This document shows positions 1-5,335 of a stretch of DNA of 5,368 nt, in pieces (position 1 is the stretch's first letter; the number at the start of each line of letters is the position of its first letter). Where the stretch lies: the NCBI GenBank assembly GCA_929200515.1, contig CAKNAD010000048.1, positions 9,045 to 14,412 of the forward strand. Reading direction: 5' to 3'. Made by a program: the position numbers and the translations under genes. This stretch comes from Candidatus Gorgonimonas leptogorgiae. Lineage in GTDB: Bacteria; Pseudomonadota; Gammaproteobacteria; Pseudomonadales; Endozoicomonadaceae. The notes below the pieces were generated by a model. It was not told where the DNA came from, did no database searches, and saw only the letters and a program-made list of their open reading frames with translations.

Positions 1-223
1 GGGTAGATGTATTTTTTATAACTTCAAGTGCAATATCAAACTTTTTGTTTTTTATAATTTCATATAAAAATCTTTGTATTGAAATATTAGAAGACTTTTT
101 TATGGTATTAAATATATAATGGGTAGATGTATTTTTTATAACTTCAAGTGCAATATCAAACTTTTTGTTTTTTATCGTTTCATATAAAAATCTTTTTATT
201 GAAATATTAGAAGACTTTTTTAT
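1..223. repeat. 120-bp in-frame tandem repeat inside the ankyrin-like gene
   Basis: Bases 1-103 and 121-223 match at 100 of 103 positions. The differences are 56 a/176 c, 57 a/177 g and 76 g/196 t. The period of 120 bp is exactly 40 codons, so copy number can change without breaking the frame. The 17 bases after each copy (104-120 and 224-240) are unrelated, which marks the right-hand border. The array may continue left of the window. At the protein level two substitutions separate the copies (K/Q and T/I). Confidence 0.95.
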
Positions 224-1084
224 TAAATCTATATGGTTAGTGATAATATAAGAAACAAGTTCCCAGTTATTTTTTTCTGCCGATGATGTAGCTAAATCTA
301 CAATATAATAAGGTAAACAGTCTGCCCACATGTTATAAATATCTATTTTTTGCAATAAAAAAGTTAATTGTGGTATATTTTCAACATCTTTTATTTTCTC
401 AATTAACTTTTCTGTAACATAATTTTTAGAATATGCTTTGGGTTCATAAACAGTATAAATATAGTCTGCTGTTTTAAAGTTATTATATTTAATTGCTTTT
501 TTAAAAGCACTATAAAGATATTCTGCTTCTGCACATCGCATAGTATCGTTATACTTAGTGATAAGTTTTCTATCATATAAATTAATAAATATTTTTGTAG
601 ACCATGAAAACTGCGGCTGTTTCATTTTTTCAATTAAAATTTTGCAAATAGCAGTATTGCCATATTTAGCTGCTAGTGCTAGTGGTGTTCCTAAACAATC
701 ATCATCATGAGGTAAATTATCGGCACGCTCGCTAATGTAATTTATCCCCCAATTGAAAATATATATATGGCGTACTTTATTAAGCATAGTGCTAAGTTTA
801 TCAGCTGCTAATTGCTGATTACTTGATCGACAAAGTGTTAAGAAGTCTGATGCTGATGGTATTCCTGGTTGCATTTTAGAAAAAACTTTTATTTCTAGTT
901 GCTTATTAATTTGATAATCTTGTATGTTTTTAGTATTAGAGTTAATGGTTTTATTGTTACAGTTGTGTATAGTTGTCGTAGCAGTGTTATTTGGTTGCTG
1001 TTTAGAGTAACTATTTGAAGTGGTTGCTGTGGCTTGTTCAGTATAAGATTGTTCTAAGGGAGATATATTGCTGTTGTTTATCAT
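1..1084 (-). CDS. Ankyrin-repeat-like protein, partial (C-terminus beyond left edge)
   Basis: This minus-strand frame is open for 361 codons from ATG at 1084-1082 to the window edge with no stop, so the C-terminus is missing. An AAAGGA site about 8 bases before the ATG supports the start. Residues 1-60 are low-complexity and rich in Ser, Asn, Thr and Gln. A canonical ankyrin signature follows at about residues 132-154 (GTPLALAAKYGNTAICKILI). The remainder is helical with weaker ankyrin-like pairs such as SAFKKAIKYNNFKTADYI, then two near-identical 40-residue units (about 282-321 and 322-361) containing KNKKFDIALEVIKN. Ankyrin repeats are protein-binding scaffolds, and in intracellular bacteria they are common in secreted effectors. 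An effector role here is inference: I see no signal peptide or membrane segment. The gene starts 48 bases downstream of the YgjP-like gene on the same strand, which suggests co-transcription. Confidence 0.8.
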   Translation of the reverse strand, partial: MINNSNISPLEQSYTEQATATTSNSYSKQQPNNTATTTIHNCNNKTINSNTKNIQDYQINKQLEIKVFSKMQPGIPSASDFLTLCRSSNQQLAADKLSTMLNKVRHIYIFNWGINYISERADNLPHDDDCLGTPLALAAKYGNTAICKILIEKMKQPQFSWSTKIFINLYDRKLITKYNDTMRCAEAEYLYSAFKKAIKYNNFKTADYIYTVYEPKAYSKNYVTEKLIEKIKDVENIPQLTFLLQKIDIYNMWADCLPYYIVDLATSSAEKNNWELVSYIITNHIDLIKKSSNISIKRFLYETIKNKKFDIALEVIKNTSTHYIFNTIKKSSNISIQRFLYEIIKNKKFDIALEVIKNTST

Positions 1085-1132
1085 TGTATGGTTCCTTTAT
1101 TGTTATAAATTTTAAAGTGCTATTTGTTTAAA

Positions 1133-1867
1133 TTATTCATTTAAATATAACTCAGTCAAGTTATCTAGTTGTTGTTTAGCTTTTCGCCAATATGGCATAG
1201 TTTGAGTAACTAAATTCCAAAAATTATTACTATGATTTTTTTCGATTATATGGCAAAGCTCATGTACTATTATATAATCTATGCATGCAGTTGGTGCTTT
1301 TATTAAATGCATATTTAGCATTAATTTACCAGAGCTAGAATAACTACCCCATTGTTTCTGTACCGCACTTATGCGTAGCTTAGGAGGTTGATCAAGCCAA
1401 TCTATTTGTGGTGTAATTTTAGCTAACCTAACACTAAAAACTTGCTCGGCTTGCGATTTATACCATGCGGTTACTAATTGTTTTACTTGTTGCTGTTTAT
1501 TTATTGATTGCTCTATAAGGTTAACTTGCAAACGATTGTTGGTTATTTTCACTTTAAAATCAGCTGTTTTATCGCTAATTACTTTTAATACATAATGCTT
1601 GCCTAAATAAAACATCATTTCGCCACTTACATATTCTTTCGTAACTACATATTGTTGGCGATCACGAAAATAACTTAGTTGCTGGTAGATCCAGTTAGCT
1701 TTATTAACTAAAGCATTACGAATGTCAGTAATTGTTGTTAGTTGCGGTGCCCGTGCTATTACTTCAAAGTTAGGTTTTACTTTAATTTGAATTTTGTTAA
1801 TATTATGGCGAGATATTAAGCAATTTATAGTTTCATCGCCGTAGTTAAAATTAAAAGTTTCATTCAT
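1133..1867 (-). CDS. YgjP-like (DUF45/SprT-like) zinc metallopeptidase
   Basis: This 244-aa protein carries the YgjP/DUF45 family signature. HELCH at residues 202-206 is an HExxH zinc site with catalytic Glu203, followed by a third ligand candidate at His212 (EKNHSNNFW). Upstream lies the family's WGS block at 173-175, here QKQWGSYSSSGKLMLN, where many homologues have WGSCS. The N-terminal part, about 1-110, is a beta-rich domain (LISRHNINKIQIKVKP; GEMMFYLGKHYVL). Its length is normal for the family, which runs about 230-250 aa. No signal peptide or membrane helix is visible, so it is probably cytosolic. Family members are predicted metal-dependent hydrolases with poorly known substrates. The start is supported by ATAGGA nine bases before the ATG. 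It is the upstream gene of a minus-strand pair with the ankyrin-like gene and is divergent from the zinc-finger gene. Confidence 0.9.
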   Translation of the reverse strand: MNETFNFNYGDETINCLISRHNINKIQIKVKPNFEVIARAPQLTTITDIRNALVNKANWIYQQLSYFRDRQQYVVTKEYVSGEMMFYLGKHYVLKVISDKTADFKVKITNNRLQVNLIEQSINKQQQVKQLVTAWYKSQAEQVFSVRLAKITPQIDWLDQPPKLRISAVQKQWGSYSSSGKLMLNMHLIKAPTACIDYIIVHELCHIIEKNHSNNFWNLVTQTMPYWRKAKQQLDNLTELYLNE

Positions 1868-2082
1868 GTTAACAAATCCTATGGTCTTGCTAGCTTATAT
1901 TTTTATTGTATCAGTTATTATTGTTTCAGTTTTCTTTACGCATATAAAATTAATATGATTTTATTATAAAAGATTATAGCTAATTTAGTAAATTTTAAGC
2001 CAAGCCTTGTTTTATTATAGTATCAATAATAAGCACATAAGCAAGCATTATTTTTGTGTTAGTAGCAGATTGTTAGTTATAA
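1868..2082. promoter_or_regulatory. Divergent intergenic region; candidate promoter for the YgjP-like gene
   Basis: This very AT-rich stretch has no credible ORF on either strand. On the minus strand, perfect TATAAT hexamers occur at 1973-1978 and 1963-1968, about 100 bases before the YgjP-like ATG. No convincing -35 hexamer sits at the usual distance from either, so the exact promoter is unresolved. I see no tRNA or other structured RNA here. Confidence 0.35.
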
Positions 2083-2110
2083 TTAACAACTTACATAAAG
2101 TTAATACTAT
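2083..2110 (+). promoter_or_regulatory. Candidate sigma-70-type promoter of zinc-finger gene 1
   Basis: A -35-like TTAACA (2083-2088, five of six bases to TTGACA) and a -10-like TACTAT (2105-2110) are separated by 16 bases. Transcription would begin near 2117 and leave a leader of about 60 bases. The paralogous gene has TATAAT at the equivalent place (4240-4245), which supports the -10 assignment. AT-richness makes chance matches easy, so confidence is moderate. Confidence 0.45.
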
Positions 2111-2197
2111 GGAACTTTAAGAAAGCTTGTTAATCTAATAGATATTTGTATAACATTAAGTTTATAGGAATTTTTATGCAGGTATCATCTATAGGAA
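2098..2197 (+). promoter_or_regulatory. Leader/promoter block shared by both zinc-finger genes (copy 1)
   Basis: This block aligns with 4233-4328 upstream of the second zinc-finger gene. The first 24 bases (2098-2121 against 4233-4256) match at 22 positions and contain ATGGAACTTTAAG-type sequence. TAATCTAAT is then conserved, followed by TTAAGTTTATAGG and TTTTTATGCAGGTA at the start codon. The ATAGG Shine-Dalgarno-like site falls 7 bases before ATG 2176, which fixes the start there. Conservation of non-coding sequence points to a joint duplication of promoter plus gene, possibly under selection for shared regulation. Confidence 0.7.
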
Positions 2198-3732
2198 ATA
2201 ATAATCTTTATTCACAAAATGAGCAACCAAAAAGTATGGTGAGATCAGATAAATTTCCATGTCCTGTTGGTGGTTGCCAGCTAAAATACCGTTACCGGTG
2301 TCAATTAAAGGATCATCTATTAGTAGTGCATGCATATACAAAAGGTTATATTTGTAATATTTGCAATAAGAGTTTTAAATATTCTGGTTCATTATATAAT
2401 CATAAAAAAAGTCATAAACTTAAGGAGTATACATGCACTACTTGTAACAAATCATATACTGATAAATTAAATTTAATCCAACATGCTGAAAGATACTCAC
2501 ATATAGTAAACTTAAAGATTAAAAAACAGGAGTGTAAATCTTGCCCAGAAGTATTCATTAAAAAAAAAGAATTAATACAACATAATAAACAATGCCACCC
2601 TTCAGTTAAACTGTTTGCATGTACTGATTGCAATAAAATATATTATTATCAAGGATCTCTTAGCAGGCACTATATGGCAAAGCACAAAGCTAAAAAGATA
2701 AGACATTATAAATGCGATCTTTGCCCTAAAATTGTTACAAGAAAGAAATGTTTACAAGATCATCACAAACAAGAACATGTTGGCAAGCGTCCTTATGTAT
2801 GTGATATTTGTAATAAAGACTTTGTATCTGAAAGAGGTAAAACTATTCATAAAAAAAGTATACATGCAAATAAAATCATGTTAGAAATCAATAATAAAAA
2901 ACCTATATCTAATAATGATAACCAACATGTTGCTCAGGCTAACAATCAAGATAACGTATGTGATTTAATAAATGATTCTATTATGTTTGATACAGCAACA
3001 AAGCTTAAAAAAGATAAAGCTATACTCGATCGGGAACAAGAGCTTAATAAAGAAAGTAACAGGCAAACATTTTTTAATAAAAAGGGTCGAAGAGCTCATG
3101 CAAAAAAATCACCTAAAATCAATTTAAGCCGTAAACGAAAAACACCATATGGGTGTGAACTTTGCATAGAGAAATTCACTAGCTTAGAAAAACAACAGCA
3201 TCATTATGTAACATCTCATCCTTCAGTTAAATTATATTTATGTACTTTTTGCAATAAAAAATATGCGTATAAAACATCTCTTCGCAAGCACTATATAGCA
3301 TATCATAAAAATAAAGATAAAAAGATAAGACATTATAAATGCGATATTTGCCCTAAAATTGTTACAAAAAAGCAATATTTACAAGATCATCACAAACAAG
3401 AACATGTTGGCAAGCGTCCTTATGTATGCGATATTTGTAATAAAGACTTTGTATCTGAAAGAGGTAAAGATAGACATAAAGAAAGTAAACATGCAAATAA
3501 AATCATGTTAGAAATCAATAATAAAAAAGCTATATCTAATAATAACCAAGATGTTGCTCAGGATAACAATCAATATAACCTATGTAATTTAATAAATAAT
3601 TATATTATGCTTGATACAGAAACAACTCTTAAAAAAGATAATGCTATGCGTGCTCTGGAACAAGAGCTTAATGAAGAAAGTAACAGGAGAATATATGATT
3701 CTAATTTTGACGATCTTATATCTTGTATATAA
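2176..3732 (+). CDS. Eleven-finger C2H2 zinc-finger protein (zinc-finger gene 1)
   Basis: This 518-aa protein starts at ATG 2176. The frame is open from TTG 2146, but only the ATG has a Shine-Dalgarno-like ATAGG and a match in the paralogue (MQVSSI/MQVASI). Eleven C2H2 fingers begin at Cys 29, 60, 87, 120, 149, 180, 209, 327, 356, 389 and 418. Each has C-X2-C-X12-H-X3-5-H spacing except the first, which is C-X4-C. The linker between fingers 6-7 and 10-11 is VGKRPYV, close to the TGEKPY linker of eukaryotic DNA-binding fingers. Fingers 4-7 plus an Asn-rich tail recur as fingers 8-11 plus tail. The two modules are joined by a Lys/Arg-rich segment (302-322, including SRKRK) that resembles a nuclear localisation signal. 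No signal peptide or enzyme domain is seen. Sequence-specific DNA or RNA binding is expected from the family. Secretion into a host nucleus is inference; a bacterial regulator is the alternative. Confidence 0.92.
   Translation: MQVSSIGNNNLYSQNEQPKSMVRSDKFPCPVGGCQLKYRYRCQLKDHLLVVHAYTKGYICNICNKSFKYSGSLYNHKKSHKLKEYTCTTCNKSYTDKLNLIQHAERYSHIVNLKIKKQECKSCPEVFIKKKELIQHNKQCHPSVKLFACTDCNKIYYYQGSLSRHYMAKHKAKKIRHYKCDLCPKIVTRKKCLQDHHKQEHVGKRPYVCDICNKDFVSERGKTIHKKSIHANKIMLEINNKKPISNNDNQHVAQANNQDNVCDLINDSIMFDTATKLKKDKAILDREQELNKESNRQTFFNKKGRRAHAKKSPKINLSRKRKTPYGCELCIEKFTSLEKQQHHYVTSHPSVKLYLCTFCNKKYAYKTSLRKHYIAYHKNKDKKIRHYKCDICPKIVTKKQYLQDHHKQEHVGKRPYVCDICNKDFVSERGKDRHKESKHANKIMLEINNKKAISNNNQDVAQDNNQYNLCNLINNYIMLDTETTLKKDNAMRALEQELNEESNRRIYDSNFDDLISCI
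2527..3063 (+). repeat. Four-finger plus tail module, copy 1 (fingers 4-7)
   Basis: This segment, about residues 118-296, is the first copy of an internal duplication in zinc-finger gene 1. It comprises four C2H2 fingers followed by a tail reading NKIMLEINNKKPISNNDNQ and ending EQELNKESNR. Between 2692-2901 here and 3319-3528 in copy 2, I count 11 mismatches in 210 bases by hand. The duplication is therefore recent, or kept similar by gene conversion. Confidence 0.85.
3148..3687 (+). repeat. Four-finger plus tail module, copy 2 (fingers 8-11)
   Basis: This segment, about residues 325-504, repeats fingers 4-7 and their tail as NKIMLEINNKKAISNNN and EQELNEESNR. The inter-finger linker before finger 10 is two residues longer than in copy 1 (KNKDKKIRHY against KAKKIRHY). 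It matches copy 1 much more closely than the equivalent fingers of zinc-finger gene 2, so it arose after the two genes separated. The unique sequence between modules (3064-3147) encodes the basic linker. Confidence 0.85.
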
Positions 3733-3787
3733 GATATCTTAATAAAAGTTAATAAGTAAAAATATTTTACCTAAGTAGCGTAAAGTG

Positions 3788-3803
3788 CCGCTCTTTAGAG
3801 CGG
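3788..3803. terminator. GC-rich hairpin between convergent genes
   Basis: The sequence CCGCTC-TTTA-GAGCGG forms a perfect six-pair stem with a four-base loop in otherwise AT-rich DNA. It lies 55 bases after the zinc-finger gene 1 stop and 16 bases beyond the stop of the convergent small gene, a fitting place for a bidirectional terminator. Neither strand has a clear U-tract after it, so it is not a textbook intrinsic terminator. A weaker AT hairpin (GTAAAA-ATA-TTTTAC, 3756-3770) lies just before it. Confidence 0.5.
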
Positions 3804-3819
3804 AGAAAATAGTAATAAA

Positions 3820-4056
3820 TTATCCTTGTGTACTACCTTGTTTTGTCATATTTCTATATATTTCGGGGAGCGAGTCTGCTAACTCCTTATAGTAGTTACT
3901 TGTAGATCTATTATATATATTTGGATGTTTTTTAGCGTGTTTACTTTTAGGTGCTGTTAGATATGTTGTTGCAGTTCTTTTAGCCCCAGTATGTTGTAAA
4001 CCAGTAGTGTTCTGTTCCGTTGAAAATTTAGCTTGTGTAGACTGTATAGGTTCCAT
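3820..4056 (-). CDS. Hypothetical 78-aa basic protein
   Basis: I do not recognise this protein. The frame is open from an ATG at 4098, but the ATG at 4056 is the better start: it has AGAGGT eight bases upstream in the same TTTTTATG context as the zinc-finger genes, giving MEPIQSTQAKFSTEQN. The first 55 residues are polar, rich in Ser, Thr, Lys and Gln, and probably disordered (KSKHAKKHPNIYNRSTS). Residues about 56-74 (NYYKELADSLPEIYRNMTK) could form an amphipathic helix. No signal peptide, membrane segment or cysteine is present. It is convergent with zinc-finger gene 1 and divergent from zinc-finger gene 2. The good ribosome binding site makes it plausibly real, but it could be a chance frame or a remnant of a longer gene. 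Confidence 0.55.
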   Translation of the reverse strand: MEPIQSTQAKFSTEQNTTGLQHTGAKRTATTYLTAPKSKHAKKHPNIYNRSTSNYYKELADSLPEIYRNMTKQGSTQG

Positions 4057-4232
4057 AAAAATTACCTCTATTATATTAAAAATATTTAATTTACCCATAA
4101 GTAACTTTAAAATACACTTTCATGTAGAAGATATATAAAGTATTTTAAATTTATTTAAGAGTACTTTATTATAGAGTTATATATTATATATAAGTTCCAA
4201 ATTATTTTGTTTAATAATAAAATTTTTTGATG
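4057..4232. promoter_or_regulatory. Divergent intergenic region with an inverted repeat
   Basis: No further gene is visible here. The region is extremely AT-rich. A perfect eight-base inverted repeat pairs AAGTTCCA at 4192-4199 with TGGAACTT at 4245-4252, the latter inside the conserved leader of zinc-finger gene 2. It could be a split operator between divergent promoters, or chance. A minus-strand TATAAT at 4183-4188 is a possible -10 for the small gene, without a good -35. Another at 4070-4075 is too close to the small gene's start to leave its ribosome site in the transcript. Confidence 0.3.
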
Positions 4233-4328
4233 AAGTTAATATAATGGAACTTTAAGTTGGCTTTTTAATCTAATTATTTATTCAATGTTAAGTTTATAGG
4301 GGTTTTTATGCAGGTAGCATCTATCGAG
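4233..4328 (+). promoter_or_regulatory. Leader/promoter block shared by both zinc-finger genes (copy 2)
   Basis: This is the counterpart of 2098-2197. It holds a consensus -10 TATAAT (4240-4245), TGGAACTTTAAG, TAATCTAAT, and TTAAGTTTATAGG followed by TTTTTATGCAGGTA over the start. The ATAGGGG Shine-Dalgarno-like site before ATG 4308 decides the start. No good -35 sits at the standard distance, unlike copy 1. Confidence 0.65.
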
Positions 4329-5247
4329 AGTAATCTAAAAAATAATGATATTTATTTACAATATAGGCAATCTACAAGTATTGTAAAATCTACACCATAC
4401 TCAGATACTGTTGATGGTTGCTCTCTAAAATTATCTTATGAGAGTATATTAAATCAAAAGCAGATGTTAACACAAAAAGAGATAAAAGAGTATAATTGTA
4501 ATATCTGCAATAAAAATTTTATATCTAAGTATGCATTAAATGGGCATCTAAATACTCATATAAATATTGAATATACATGCAATATTTGTGACTGCTCATT
4601 TTTGCATAAAGACGCTCTAATAGGTCATGCAAAACAATTACATAAAATGCGTTTAAATGGTAAACAAAATACAATATATGGGTGTGAAATTTGCACTAGG
4701 AAATTCACTAGCAAAAAAAAAACAACAACATCATACACAATCTCATCGTTCAGTTAAATTATTGTCATGTACTGTTTGCGATAAAAGCTATACTTATAAA
4801 TCATCTCTTAATGATCACTATCGTAAAGCACATACAAATCAAAATAAAAATAAAAATAAAAAAATAAAACATTATACATGCGATCTTTGCCCTGAAAATG
4901 CTACAACAAGGAAAGCTTTAGAAAGGCATCATAAACAAGATCATCTAGGTAAACGTCCTTATTTATGTGATGTTTGCAATAAATCCTTTTTATATTTATC
5001 AGGTAAAAATGAACATATCCGAAATATTCATAAAGATAAACGTTTGTTAAAAACAAATAATCAAAAAACTATATCTAATAATGACAACCAAAATGTTTGT
5101 CAAGGTAACAATCAAGATAACGCAGTTAAGTTAGTAGATGATACAGATTTAAATGAAGAAAAATATCTGCTTTATGAAGAACAAGAGTGTGAAGAAGATC
5201 TATTTAATATTGATCCTTATGACGAAATTGTATCTAATTATATGTAG
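4308..5247 (+). CDS. C2H2 zinc-finger protein 2, interrupted by an A10 frameshift
   Basis: Read literally, the first frame (4308-4757) stops after 149 aa, and the rest (to 5247) is one frame over. Removing one A from the ten-A run at 4713-4722 joins them into 312 aa. The join restores C-X2-C-X12-H-X3-H in the split finger (Cys126, Cys129, His142, His146) and the KQQHH seen in zinc-finger protein 1. The restored protein has six fingers starting at Cys 64, 91, 126, 154, 191 and 220. Fingers 5 and 6 are joined by LGKRPYL. Residues 31-55 align with finger 1 of the paralogue but keep only one of its four zinc ligands. The tail (KTISNNDNQ) ends in a strongly acidic stretch (YEEQECEEDLFNIDPYDE). Nucleic-acid binding is expected. 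It may be a fresh pseudogene, a phase-variable gene, a gene rescued by transcriptional slippage, or a sequencing error. The literal product would carry two complete fingers. Confidence 0.85.
4713..4722 (+). repeat. A10 homopolymer at the frameshift point
   Basis: Ten consecutive A residues lie between the codon AGC and CAACAACATCAT. The paralogue has nine bases here (TTA GAA AAA). The extra base relative to the paralogue therefore maps to this run, a classical slippage site for DNA or RNA polymerase. Confidence 0.9.
4843..4860 (+). repeat. AATAAA hexamer repeat (three copies) in an inter-finger linker
   Basis: Three in-frame AATAAA units encode Asn-Lys pairs in the linker between fingers 4 and 5 of zinc-finger protein 2 (TNQNKNKNKKIKHY). 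The same linker is shorter in both modules of the paralogue. Gain or loss of a unit would alter finger spacing by two residues without a frameshift. Confidence 0.7.
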
Positions 5248-5322
5248 TAGCTTAGCTTTAAAACACTTTGAAATACACTTGTGTTCCTGCAGTATTTTGC
5301 TTTGAATTAAATCTTTTTAATA

Positions 5323-5335
5323 GCCCTCGGAGGGC
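5323..5335. terminator. GC-rich hairpin after zinc-finger gene 2
   Basis: GCCCT-CGG-AGGGC forms a five-pair, all-strong stem about 75 bases after the stop of zinc-finger gene 2. It has no following U-tract on either strand. By position and composition it parallels the hairpin at 3788-3803, so it is a candidate transcription end or RNA-stabilising element. The rest of 5248-5368 contains no recognisable gene. Confidence 0.4.

Noticed and set aside
1..223. Direct repeats considered as a CRISPR array
   Set aside because: There are only two copies of 103 bp with a 17-bp gap, inside an open reading frame. Size and context do not fit CRISPR.
2088..2102. AACTT-ACATA-AAGTT near-palindrome at the zinc-finger gene 1 promoter
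   Set aside because: The arms are only five bases in AT-rich DNA, and it has no counterpart upstream of the paralogue.
2146..2175. TTG start ten codons upstream of ATG 2176
   Set aside because: It lies inside the conserved leader before the ribosome site, and the paralogue starts at the equivalent of ATG 2176.
2412..2633. Minus-strand 73-aa ORF opposite zinc-finger gene 1
   Set aside because: It is antisense to fingers 3-5. Its Cys/His-rich look comes from the complementary finger codons, and it has no ribosome site.
3731..3740. AAGATATCTT palindrome at the end of zinc-finger gene 1
   Set aside because: This short AT-rich palindrome overlaps the stop codon and is expected by chance at this composition.
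4057..4098. Upstream ATG (4098) for the small minus-strand gene
   Set aside because: No ribosome site precedes it. ATG 4056 has AGAGGT at good spacing, and the extra 14 residues would read through that site.
4657..4712. ATG at 4657 as an independent start for the second half of zinc-finger gene 2
   Set aside because: There is no Shine-Dalgarno site. The residues before the A10 tract in this frame are an out-of-frame reading of a zinc finger, with no match to the paralogue until after the tract.
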